In this document: piece by piece, positions 17,401 through 24,919 of the stretch
How the letters are laid out: the number at the start of each line of letters is the position of its first letter
Position numbering within the stretch: the stretch's first letter is position 1
NCBI RefSeq assembly: GCF_026017845.1
Contig: NZ_CP100416.1
Span: forward strand, 4,435,615 to 4,499,614
From: Amycolatopsis mediterranei
Lineage (GTDB): Bacteria > Actinomycetota > Actinomycetes > Mycobacteriales > Pseudonocardiaceae
DNA: 64,000 bases
Direction: 5' to 3'
Notes under the pieces: generated by a model
What the model was told of the DNA's origin: nothing
Databases searched by the model: none
Seen by the model: only the letters and a program-made list of their open reading frames with translations
Translations under genes and position numbers: made by a program

Positions 17401-17751
17401 ATGGTGGGCCGGGTGAAAAATCGTGGAGATTCTCCCGGGAAACCGCATCGGCGATTCGCCGTTTCCCAGTTCTGCTGGCTCGGACCGGGTGAGGTCGTGG
17501 TTCTCGACGTGGTGCGGACCGGCCGGATCAGCGTCGGTTCGGTGCTGCTCGGGCTGGCCGTCGCGCTGTCCGCGCTGACCCCGGTGGCCGAGCTGCGAAC
17601 GGGGGTCCGAGCCGGTGCTGACCTGGTCGCGCGGCTGGTCTTCCTGCCGGTGCGCGGCTGGTCCGCGCTGGTGGTGCTGTTCGACGTGGCGCTCGTCGCC
17701 CGCGCGTGGTTCTCGGCGGGCCGGGCCCGCCGCGACCGGGGCACCCGATGA
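17401..17751 (+). CDS. Hypothetical membrane protein
   Basis: A 116-residue frame with two hydrophobic segments (residues ~44-65 and ~80-104) and a basic C terminus. No family recognised. Its stop shares ATGA with the next gene, which supports both being translated. The first ~30 residues are hydrophilic and may not be coding. GTG codons near 17494 or 17509 are possible later starts, and the first of these has a GTGAGG motif close upstream. Confidence 0.5.
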   Translation: MVGRVKNRGDSPGKPHRRFAVSQFCWLGPGEVVVLDVVRTGRISVGSVLLGLAVALSALTPVAELRTGVRAGADLVARLVFLPVRGWSALVVLFDVALVARAWFSAGRARRDRGTR

Positions 17752-18020
17752 GCCGGGCGGGTGTCGCCGGTCTGGCGAGGGGGACGAATTACGTGTTCCG
17801 GGGCGGCGGCGCCATTCCGGATCGGGCCGCCGAAGGTGTCGGGGATTTCCGCGGTGTGCTGGTCGTGCCCGTGCCGCCGGATACGATAGTTTTCGGGACC
17901 GTCGCCGATCCCGGAAGCCTTCCGGTGATCCTGCGGCGGCTCGAAGCGCTCGGGATGCACGTGCATTCCGTGCACCGGGTCCGGGAGCTGCCGGGGACGG
18001 TGCACCGCGCCGGCGGGTGA
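17748..18020 (+). CDS. Hypothetical small protein
   Basis: A 90-residue protein starting at the ATGA overlap with the preceding membrane gene. The second half has an alternating strand/helix pattern (G-V-L-V-V-P-V-P-P, then L-P-V-I-L-R-R-L-E-A-L-G-M-H-V-H) suggestive of a small alpha/beta, ferredoxin-like ligand-binding fold. No family can be named. It ends 32 bp before the convergent DUF2252 gene. Confidence 0.5.
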   Translation: MSRAGVAGLARGTNYVFRGGGAIPDRAAEGVGDFRGVLVVPVPPDTIVFGTVADPGSLPVILRRLEALGMHVHSVHRVRELPGTVHRAGG

Positions 18021-18052
18021 AGGCCGGTGCGCGGCACCCGCGAGGTGCTCGG

Positions 18053-19417
18053 TCACGACGCGGGGGCCGCCGTGACGTGACCGAGCCGGATCGCCTGGCG
18101 GAGGGCGGCGTGGTCGCGTTCGTTCTGGTCGGCGCATGCCACGGCGAACTGCCCGACGGCCTCGGCGAACGCCGGGCTCGAACCCAGGTAGGCGGCGATC
18201 GCGAGGGCGTCCCCGGTGCGCGCGTGCGCCCGGGCCAGTGTCCACCCGCACAACCGGGCGTGGGCCCGCAGGACGTCCGGGCTCATCGCGGTGACGTCGC
18301 CGACAGCCTGGTCGTCGCGCGACCGGCGGACGTGGAACTCCCGCGCGCGGCCGTCGAAAGCCGTGGTCCGGGCCCAGCCGAGGAAGACGTCGCCGGTGGC
18401 CTGGATCAGCCGCTGGCCGGTGACCACCCGCCTGCCGGGCCCGCCGGGCACGGTGGCGCCGGTGTACTCCTGCAGCACCGACGGCCGGATCTCCTTCAGC
18501 TGCAGGAAGAGCGGGTCGCCGGTCCCCGTGCGGACGAGCAGCGCCAGCCAGCTCCGCGTGCCCGCGTCGGCCGGCCCGGTCACCGTGCGGGCCGCGTCGG
18601 CGAGCCGGTAGCGGTCCAGCAGTGCCCTGCGCGCGGGCCCGAGGGTGCGCCGGTACTGCGCGAGCACGGCGCCGAGGCGGTCGGTGAGCGTCGCCGGGTC
18701 GCCGTCCCCGGCCAGGTGACCCGCCGGGACGACCGAAGGCGGCCGCGCGGCCAGCCGCAGGTGCCCGTCGCGGATTTCGGTCCACCGCCGGACGCCGGCG
18801 GGGCGGCGCTTCTCCGTGCCCAGCCGGTGGGCGGCGACCACCCGCAGCGTCCGGGCGTCGGCGGGGGCGAAGAAGATGTCGAGCGACGTGCGGCGCGCGA
18901 AGTCGTGCATCGCCAGGCGGTAGGCCTCGACCGCGGCGAGCACGCTGCGCCGGCGCAGGGCCGCCGTGTGGCCGTTCTCCCGGCCGGTGACCTCGAAGCT
19001 CGCGGCCAGCCGCTTGACGTCCCATTCCCACGGCGCGGGCAGGGTTTCGCCGAAGTCGGCGAAGTCGAACACCAGACGCCGGCCCTGGGCGGTGAACAAG
19101 CCGAAGTTGGCGAGCTGGGCGTCGCCGCACGCCTGGACGCCGAACCCGGTCCGCGGGGTCAGGGCGAGGTCGGCCGCCGCGGGGAGGGCCGCACCGCGGA
19201 AGTAGGCGAGCGGCGAGGCGGCCATCCGGCCGTAGCGCAGCGGCAGCAGTTCGGGGACCCGGTCGCGGTCCTGGCGGGCCAGCAGCGTGAGGGGATCGGC
19301 GCGCCGGAGGGAGCAGGGGAACTCGGCGTGGCCGTCCGCGGGGACGGCCACGCGCGCCGCGCGGGCCCGGGCGATCCGCACGTCGGGAGCCGCGGTCTCG
19401 TTGTCGGTGAGAGTCAT
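18053..19417 (-). CDS. DUF2252 family protein (kinase-like fold)
   Basis: A 454-residue DUF2252 protein, related in fold to aminoglycoside phosphotransferase kinases. The catalytic-loop-like segment reads C-G-D-A-Q-L-A-N-F-G and the following metal-loop segment D-F-A-D-F-G-E-T. From memory, most relatives have G-D-A-H-L-x-N-F and D-x-N-D-F-D-E-T, so this copy seems to have lost the His, an Asn and an Asp. The protein may therefore lack phosphotransfer activity. The P-W-E-W-D-V-K-R-L-A-A-S segment is conserved. ATG 19417 is preceded by two island dyads, the only promoter region here with two in tandem. Confidence 0.88.
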   Translation of the reverse strand: MTLTDNETAAPDVRIARARAARVAVPADGHAEFPCSLRRADPLTLLARQDRDRVPELLPLRYGRMAASPLAYFRGAALPAAADLALTPRTGFGVQACGDAQLANFGLFTAQGRRLVFDFADFGETLPAPWEWDVKRLAASFEVTGRENGHTAALRRRSVLAAVEAYRLAMHDFARRTSLDIFFAPADARTLRVVAAHRLGTEKRRPAGVRRWTEIRDGHLRLAARPPSVVPAGHLAGDGDPATLTDRLGAVLAQYRRTLGPARRALLDRYRLADAARTVTGPADAGTRSWLALLVRTGTGDPLFLQLKEIRPSVLQEYTGATVPGGPGRRVVTGQRLIQATGDVFLGWARTTAFDGRAREFHVRRSRDDQAVGDVTAMSPDVLRAHARLCGWTLARAHARTGDALAIAAYLGSSPAFAEAVGQFAVACADQNERDHAALRQAIRLGHVTAAPAS

Positions 19418-19452
19418 GGGACGGATCGTCGGGCGCGGAGCCGTCCGGGGCG

Positions 19453-19469
19453 TCGCCCGCCGGGGGTGA
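19453..19469. promoter_or_regulatory. 17-bp island dyad, site 5 (DUF2252 proximal)
   Basis: TCGCCCGCCGGGGGTGA, 35 bp upstream of the DUF2252 ATG. It is 26 bp from the next site, start to start. Confidence 0.55.
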
Positions 19470-19478
19470 AGCGGGGAG

Positions 19479-19495
19479 TCATCCACCACGGGTGA
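19479..19495. promoter_or_regulatory. 17-bp island dyad, site 6 (DUF2252 distal)
   Basis: TCATCCACCACGGGTGA, 61 bp upstream of the DUF2252 ATG. This is the same distance class as the single sites at other genes. Confidence 0.6.
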
Positions 19496-19693
19496 CGACC
19501 CGCGGCGGCCCTGGCCGCAGGGTGAGGCGTGGAGGTGCGGTGATGACGAAGCGGACGACGAGTGGCCGGCATCCCGGTGGGTGCGCCGCGGAGATCTCCC
19601 CGCCGGTCCGGCCCGGCGCCACGCTTCGCCATCCCGTCCGGCCGGCCCCGGCGGCGCTCTCGGGGGAGCGCGCGGGGCGGGCGACCTCCCACA

Positions 19694-19733
19694 CAGGACC
19701 GCGGCGGCGCTCGGGGGCGTCGCCGCGGTCCTG
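19694..19733 (-). terminator. Hairpin terminator after the DUF1269 gene
   Basis: Sixteen-bp arms (left CAGGACCGCGGCGGCG) with one mismatch and an 8-nt loop lie 7 bp beyond the DUF1269 stop. No T-run follows, as is common for terminators in very GC-rich actinobacteria. Confidence 0.7.
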
Positions 19734-19740
19734 CCCGCGG

Positions 19741-20247
19741 CTACCGCATTTCCCGCTGCGAGGACTCGTCGAAGGCCTCCCGCAACCGGGCTTCCTCGAC
19801 GTCGGAGAGGTTGGTGCTCAGCAACGTGGCACCGGTTTCCTTGAACGGCTCGACGACCCGGTCCAGCACGGTGTCCTCGGACATCACGAACAGCGCGGAG
19901 GTCCCCGGGGTGACCTGGGACCGGACGGTGCCGATGAACTCCTCGTCGATCCCGACGTGACTCAATGACCCGGTGAGCGCGCCGATCGCCGCGCCGACGG
20001 CCATGCCCAGCAGGGGCACCAGGAAGATCAGGCCGAACAGCAGGCCCCAGAAGCCCCCGCCCAGCGCGCCGACGCCGGTCAACGAGCCGAGGTCCTTGGT
20101 CTTCGGCTTCTTCCGGCCTTCGGGCCAGCTCACGTAAGCCGCATCGGCGATCGAGATCAGCTGCTGCTTCTGCAGCTGCCGTAGCAGATCCAATGCGTTT
20201 TCGGCACCTTCGACGGTCGGGAACCGCCACACGGTCAACGTGGACAT
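19741..20247 (-). CDS. DUF1269 family membrane protein
   Basis: A 168-residue protein. An N-terminal alpha/beta region (W-R-F-P-T-V-E-G-A-E-N-A-L) is followed by a Gly-rich double hydrophobic segment (residues ~60-105, G-G-F-W-G-L-L-F-G-L-I-F-L-V-P-L-L-G-M) and a second alpha/beta region with the conserved S-A-L-F-V. DUF1269 proteins are small stress-associated membrane proteins of unknown biochemical role. ATG 20247 begins the conserved domain and follows a GAGG-type site. An island dyad is 67 bp upstream, and the gene is divergent from DUF7144. Confidence 0.88.
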   Translation of the reverse strand: MSTLTVWRFPTVEGAENALDLLRQLQKQQLISIADAAYVSWPEGRKKPKTKDLGSLTGVGALGGGFWGLLFGLIFLVPLLGMAVGAAIGALTGSLSHVGIDEEFIGTVRSQVTPGTSALFVMSEDTVLDRVVEPFKETGATLLSTNLSDVEEARLREAFDESSQREMR

Positions 20248-20314
20248 GACGTCCTCCTCGGTCTGGGAGATCGGTGGTCGTGCCGCACTGTTTCCCGGGT
20301 GCGGGCGGGCGGCA

Positions 20315-20331
20315 TCGCCCACGCCGTGTGA
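20315..20331. promoter_or_regulatory. 17-bp island dyad, site 7 (DUF1269)
   Basis: TCGCCCACGCCGTGTGA lies 67 bp before the DUF1269 ATG. It is the weakest match in its right arm. Confidence 0.45.
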
Positions 20332-20364
20332 GCCGCGCGGATCCCGCGCCGGCGCCGGCTGATC

Positions 20365-20381
20365 TCACCTGGGGCGGGCGA
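20365..20381. promoter_or_regulatory. 17-bp island dyad, site 8 (DUF7144)
   Basis: TCACCTGGGGCGGGCGA lies 73 bp before the DUF7144 ATG. The divergent gap thus carries one site for each gene. Confidence 0.5.
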
Positions 20382-20454
20382 GGACCGGCGGACCGGCGAC
20401 CGACCATGATCGCCCGGGTCCGCAGCCCAGCACGAGGAACGAGGAAGAAGGACC

Positions 20455-20916
20455 ATGACCGAACCCATGCAGCCCCGGACCGGCACGACCGGCGCCCGGG
20501 CCCCCGTTCCGCCGGACCGGGCCGTCGCGCGCTCGCGGCGGGTCGGCTGGATCTGGTTCGCCGGGGCGATCACCGTCCTGGCCGGACTGTTCAACGTGGT
20601 CGAAGGCGTGGTCGCGCTGTTCGACCGGGACTACTACGTGATCGGCCCGTCGGGACTGCTCGTCTTTTCCCTGGCCGGCTGGGGCTGGCTCCACCTGATC
20701 GTCGGCCTTCTCGTCGTGGTGACGGGGATCGCCCTCTTCACCGGTTCGCAGTGGGCGCGGGTCGTCACGGTCGCGCTCGCCGGGTTCAACGCGCTGGCGC
20801 AGCTGGCTTTCCTGTCCGCGTACCCGTTCTGGGGCGTCATCGTGATCGCCCTCGACGTCCTGGTGATCTGGGCCGTCATCGTGCACGGCGACGAAGCCAC
20901 CTACGAAATCTGGTGA
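20455..20916 (+). CDS. DUF7144 family four-helix membrane protein
   Basis: A 153-residue protein with a ~30-residue hydrophilic N terminus and four transmembrane helices (about residues 32-52, 64-84, 86-106 and 112-140). The G-x-F-N-x-x-E-G and G-W-x-H-L segments are typical of this actinobacterial family. Function unknown. It often occurs near universal-stress and channel genes, as here. A GAGGAAGAAGGACC leader gives a good ribosome binding site. It is followed after 105 bp by the second LAL gene. Confidence 0.88.
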   Translation: MTEPMQPRTGTTGARAPVPPDRAVARSRRVGWIWFAGAITVLAGLFNVVEGVVALFDRDYYVIGPSGLLVFSLAGWGWLHLIVGLLVVVTGIALFTGSQWARVVTVALAGFNALAQLAFLSAYPFWGVIVIALDVLVIWAVIVHGDEATYEIW

Positions 20917-21021
20917 CCCCTGCCGTCCCGGTCGCCCGCCGGTGATCAGTACAGTCGTGGCCTCCGTCCGGCGCCGACCGCGGATCCGGGGCGACTTCTC
21001 CCGACAGCCGAGAGGGTTCAC

Positions 21022-23574
21022 GTGCCCGATCGAACGACGCTCTCTTCCCGCCCGGTTCCCGGTGGGAAGGTCGCCCTGCCGCGGCTGCCGGGCATCTTCG
21101 TGCCCCGTCCCCGGCTCACGACGGTGCTGGACCGCGCCACCACCCGGCCCGTCACGGTGGTCCGGGCGCCGGCCGGGGCCGGCAAGACCACCGCGCTCGC
21201 CGGCTGGGCCGGCGACGGCCACGACGTCGCCTGGGTGTCCCTGGACGAAGACGACAACGACGAGCCACGGTTGTGGGCGGCGATCCTGGCCGCGTTGCGC
21301 CGCTGTCCCGCGGTGCCCGGCGACCGTGGTCTGGACCGGCTCGGCCCGCCGTCACCCGGGCGGCGGCGGGCCTTCCTGGCCGATCTGGACGACGCGCTCG
21401 CCGCCCCGGCCCGGCCGGTGCGGCTGGTGCTGGACGACCTGCAGGAGATTTCCCGCGCGGAACCGCTGGAGGCCCTCGCGGCCCTGGCCCGCGATCTGCC
21501 CGCCGCGATGCGGCTGGTGCTGGTGACCCGGGTGGAGCCGCGGCTGCGGCTGGCCCGGCTGCACGTCGAAGACGTCCTGTCCCGGGTGGAGGCGGCCGAA
21601 CTCCGGTTCAGCGCCCGGGAAACGGCGAACCTGCTGCGCGCCACCGGGAGCGCGGTGAGCGACGACCGCGTCCGGGAGCTCACCGAACGCACCGGCGGCT
21701 GGGCCGCGGCCCTGGGCTGGGCCGCGGTTTCGGTGCGCGAAGCCGACGACGCGGACGGGCTCGTCGCCTCCGTCACCGGCGACGAGCGTGCCGTGGCCCG
21801 GTTCTTCGCCGACGAAGTGCTCGCCCGGCTGCCCGAGGCGACGTCGGATCTCCTGCTGTGCCTCTGCGTCTGCGACGCCGTCGGTCCGGCGCTCGCCGTC
21901 CGCCTGTCGGGCCGCGGGGACGCCGGGGCGAGATTGGACGACCTCGAGCGCGCGATGGGTCTCGTCACCCGCACGCCCGCCGACACCTACCGCCTGCCGC
22001 CGTTGCTCCGCGGGTTCCTGCGGGCCGAGCTGGCCCGGCAGGACCCGCAGCGGGTCCTCCGGCTGCACGGGATCGCCGCCGGCTGGTACGCCGGCGAAGG
22101 CCGGTACGGGGAGGCGCTCCGGCACGCCGTGGCCGCCCGCGACCGGCAGCGCGTCCTGGTGCTGGCCCGGGATCACGGCGTGCGCCAGGTGCTGACCGGC
22201 GACGGCGAGCCGGTGCGGATCGCGCTCACCCACCTGGGCGCGGCGACGGTCGCCGCGAACCTGCCGCTACGGCTGGCCTCGGCGGTGGAGAACGTCCAGC
22301 GCGGGCTGCCCGCCGAAGCCGCGGCCGATCTCGGCGCGGCGGACGACGGCCTGTGGCCCCTCGCCGCCCGGCACCTGGCCCTGGTCACGGGAAAACGCCC
22401 GCCGGAGACCGGGCTGCCGGCGGCGCCGCCGCCGGGCTTCGATGCTTGGTTCACCCTCGACCGCGCGTGGCGGTCGCTGCGCCGCGGTGCCCGCCGGCAC
22501 GCCGTCACCCAGGGCCAGGAGGCCCTGCGCCTGGCGCACGCGGACCGGCTGGACCACCTCGTGCTGCACAGCCGGCTGGCGCTGGCCGTCGCCACCGCCG
22601 TCGGCGGCGATCACGCGGCCATGCGCCGGGCCTGCACGGGAGCGCTGGCCGTCGCCCGGCGGCACGGGTGGCGCCGGTCTCCGGGAGTGGCGGAATGCCA
22701 CCTGATGCTGGCCTACGACGACCTGATGCGCGCCGAGCCGGTCGCCGCGGCCCGTGAGCTGGCCCAGGCGGCCGCGGCGGAAGTGCCCGGCGGCGCGCCG
22801 CTGCTGGGTCCGCTGCGCGAGTTCTTCGAAGGCATGGTGCGCTTCGACGACGGCGACCGGACTGCGGGCTCGCAGGTGATGCGCGTGGCGCGGCACCGGC
22901 TCGCCGGCCTGGACCTGCCGCCCGAGATCATCGCGGTGTGCGCGGTCGCCGAATACCAGGCGGCACTGGCGCTGGCCGAAGGCGTGCACGCGGCCGAGGT
23001 GCTCGCGTGGATGCACGAGCGGCTGCCCGGGAGCGGCGAGCTGGCCCTCCTGCGGGTCCGCGCCCACCTGGCGGCGGACGAACCGGCGGCGGCCGAGGCG
23101 GTCCTGCGCGACACCGGCGCGGCGGCCGCGCTGCTGCCGGCCACCCCGGTCGACCGGTGCCTGGCGGAAACCGCACTGGCGCTGCGTTCGCACCGCCGGA
23201 CCAAGGCGCTGCACGCCCTCGATCGCGCGCTCGCCCTCGCCCGGCCGAACGGCCTGGTGCGGCCCTTCGCCCTTGCCGAGCCGCAGATCGGCCACCTGCT
23301 GATCGACCACTCCGGCGGATTCGGCTCGCTGGACCGGTTCGCCCAGGCGGTCCGCAGCCGGCTCGTCCCGCACGCCCCGCCCAGCGGCCTGACCGACCGC
23401 GAACAGGTGGTGCTGCAACGCCTGCCGTCGCAGCGGTCCCTGGACGAGATCGCCTCGGACCTGACCGTCTCGGTCAACACCGTGAAGACGCACGTGCGGG
23501 CCATCTACGGCAAGCTCGGGGTGAACAACCGGCGCTCGGCCGTCGTGGTGGCCCGCCACCAGGGGCTGACCTGA
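21022..23574 (+). CDS. LAL-type LuxR transcriptional regulator (second copy)
   Basis: An 850-residue paralogue of the LAL gene at 14627-17293. A Walker A motif (R-A-P-A-G-A-G-K-T-T) lies at residues 48-57, with the STAND core, a helical sensor region, and a C-terminal LuxR HTH (T-D-R-E-Q-V-V-L-Q-R-L, then S-V-N-T-V-K-T-H-V-R-A-I-Y). The recognition helices of the two copies are nearly the same (Q-R-S-I/L-D-E-I-A, L-T-V-S, N-T-V-K-T-H-V-R), so they may read the same DNA motif. The GTG start is preceded by GAGAGGG. Its own upstream gap has only a shortened half-match to the dyad near 20927. Confidence 0.93.
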   Translation: MPDRTTLSSRPVPGGKVALPRLPGIFVPRPRLTTVLDRATTRPVTVVRAPAGAGKTTALAGWAGDGHDVAWVSLDEDDNDEPRLWAAILAALRRCPAVPGDRGLDRLGPPSPGRRRAFLADLDDALAAPARPVRLVLDDLQEISRAEPLEALAALARDLPAAMRLVLVTRVEPRLRLARLHVEDVLSRVEAAELRFSARETANLLRATGSAVSDDRVRELTERTGGWAAALGWAAVSVREADDADGLVASVTGDERAVARFFADEVLARLPEATSDLLLCLCVCDAVGPALAVRLSGRGDAGARLDDLERAMGLVTRTPADTYRLPPLLRGFLRAELARQDPQRVLRLHGIAAGWYAGEGRYGEALRHAVAARDRQRVLVLARDHGVRQVLTGDGEPVRIALTHLGAATVAANLPLRLASAVENVQRGLPAEAAADLGAADDGLWPLAARHLALVTGKRPPETGLPAAPPPGFDAWFTLDRAWRSLRRGARRHAVTQGQEALRLAHADRLDHLVLHSRLALAVATAVGGDHAAMRRACTGALAVARRHGWRRSPGVAECHLMLAYDDLMRAEPVAAARELAQAAAAEVPGGAPLLGPLREFFEGMVRFDDGDRTAGSQVMRVARHRLAGLDLPPEIIAVCAVAEYQAALALAEGVHAAEVLAWMHERLPGSGELALLRVRAHLAADEPAAAEAVLRDTGAAAALLPATPVDRCLAETALALRSHRRTKALHALDRALALARPNGLVRPFALAEPQIGHLLIDHSGGFGSLDRFAQAVRSRLVPHAPPSGLTDREQVVLQRLPSQRSLDEIASDLTVSVNTVKTHVRAIYGKLGVNNRRSAVVVARHQGLT

Positions 23575-23587
23575 GCCCTTCGGACGT

Positions 23588-24805
23588 TCAGTCGTTCTCC
23601 CGGCGCGGGGCGGACAACAGCGCATCCGCCCAGCAGGCTCGCGGGTCGACGTCCACCAGCAGGGCCTTGGCCAGCAGGGTGGCCGGCACGGCCAGGATCG
23701 CGCCGAGCGGGCCCAGCAGCCAGGTCCAGAACACCAGCGCGAGCACGGTGACCAAAGTGGACAGTCCGACCGATCCGGCCACGAACCGCGGCTGGACCAG
23801 CGACTGCACCACGAAGTTCAGCCCGGCGTACACCACGAGCACCACCAGCAGGCTGCCCCAGCCGCCGTCGAGCAGGGCGATCACCGCGGGTGGGGCGACC
23901 CCGATCACGAAACCCACGTTCGGGATGTAATTGGTGACGAAGGCGAGCAGCCCCCACAGCAGCGCGCCCGGGACGCCCAGCAGGGCCAGTGCGGTGGTGT
24001 CGAGGGCCGCCACGAGCGCGCCGAACACGGTCGTCACGACCAGGTACCGCCGGGTGCCCGAGGCGAAACTCCGCAATGCCGCGGAAATCCACGGCCGGTC
24101 GCGCGCGATCCGGCCGAGGCGCTGGCCGGCCCAGGCCGTTTCGGCGCTGAGGAACAGCAAGAGCGCGAACAGGAACGCCAGGTTCGTGACCAGGCCGCCG
24201 ACACTCGCGAGCAGCGAACCGGCCAGGCCGACGAGTTTTCCGGTGTCGAGGGAGGACACCATGGCGCGCAGTTCCGGTTCGCTGACGCCGAACCGGCCGA
24301 GGACGTTCAGCCCGTCGCGCACCAGCTCGTCGACCTGCCCGGTGTAGCGGGGGACCAGGGCCGAAAGCTGGGCGACGGACACCACGAAGACGAGGAAGAA
24401 GCCGACCAGGATCGCGTAGACGGTGACGACCAGCACGCCGACGGTCAGCCAGCGCGGCCATCCCTTGCGCCGCAGCCAGGTCCGGACCGGGTCGAGGGTG
24501 AGGACGACGACGAGGGCGAGGAAGACCGGCCCGGCGAACCAGGCGACGGCCTGCACGCCGGCCAGCACGACCACCGCGGCGGCGGCCCCGAGCAGCACGA
24601 CGAGCGCGCGGGGCAGCGGGGCGCCGCCGGTCCCGGGGCCGGGCTCGGGAGCCCACGGAACCGGCGGCGGGTGCGCACCGCCGCCGAACCGGTCGGCGAG
24701 TCCCCGGAAGGGGTGACGAGCCCGCCGATCGCCGGCCGCACCCCGGTGCCGCCGGGGCTTGCGGAACCGGCGGGCCGGCAGATCGGTGAACGTTGCTCGC
24801 ACCAT
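23588..24805 (-). CDS. AI-2E family transporter
   Basis: A 405-residue membrane protein of the AI-2E/PerM family. A basic cytoplasmic N terminus (~60 residues) is followed by eight predicted helices and the family segment G-V-P-G-A-L-L-W-G-L-L-A-F-V-T-N-Y-I-P-N-V-G near residue 280. Family members include Na+/H+ antiporters and proposed signal exporters, so the substrate is not fixed. ATG 24805 has GGAGGAA upstream, and earlier in-frame codons lack a site. It lies tail to tail with the second LAL gene (13 bp gap) and has an island dyad 61 bp upstream. Confidence 0.88.
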   Translation of the reverse strand: MVRATFTDLPARRFRKPRRHRGAAGDRRARHPFRGLADRFGGGAHPPPVPWAPEPGPGTGGAPLPRALVVLLGAAAAVVVLAGVQAVAWFAGPVFLALVVVLTLDPVRTWLRRKGWPRWLTVGVLVVTVYAILVGFFLVFVVSVAQLSALVPRYTGQVDELVRDGLNVLGRFGVSEPELRAMVSSLDTGKLVGLAGSLLASVGGLVTNLAFLFALLLFLSAETAWAGQRLGRIARDRPWISAALRSFASGTRRYLVVTTVFGALVAALDTTALALLGVPGALLWGLLAFVTNYIPNVGFVIGVAPPAVIALLDGGWGSLLVVLVVYAGLNFVVQSLVQPRFVAGSVGLSTLVTVLALVFWTWLLGPLGAILAVPATLLAKALLVDVDPRACWADALLSAPRREND

Positions 24806-24866
24806 GTGATTCCTCCGGAGACGGGCGGCGGCCATCTCACGGTGCCGGGGTCCGATCGTCTTGGCG

Positions 24867-24883
24867 TCACCCGGCACAGGGGA
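24867..24883. promoter_or_regulatory. 17-bp island dyad, site 9 (AI-2E)
   Basis: TCACCCGGCACAGGGGA lies 61 bp before the AI-2E ATG. It is the rightmost site recognised. Confidence 0.5.
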
Positions 24884-24919
24884 AAGCCACTCGACGCTCC
24901 GGGACGTTCGCCGGTTCGC

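Larger units (their letters stand above)
19418..19740. other. Intergenic region between DUF2252 and DUF1269
   Basis: These 323 bp hold two 17-bp dyads near the DUF2252 start and a strong hairpin next to the DUF1269 stop. The middle (19500-19690) contains only GC-driven open frames without a convincing ribosome binding site or family resemblance. Confidence 0.6.

Noticed and set aside
14147..17416. Long rightward open frame opposite the first LAL gene
   Set aside because: Gln/Gly/Arg-rich composition and complete overlap with a clear LAL gene mark it as non-coding.
20927..20945. Possible dyad before the second LAL gene (TCGCCCGCCGGTGA)
   Set aside because: It is 3 bp shorter than the others, so the arm spacing does not match. 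Kept out of the site list.
24701..24720. Sequence similar to the 17-bp island dyad (CCCCGGAAGGGGTGA)
   Set aside because: It lies inside the AI-2E coding region and lacks the left TC. It is not counted as a site.
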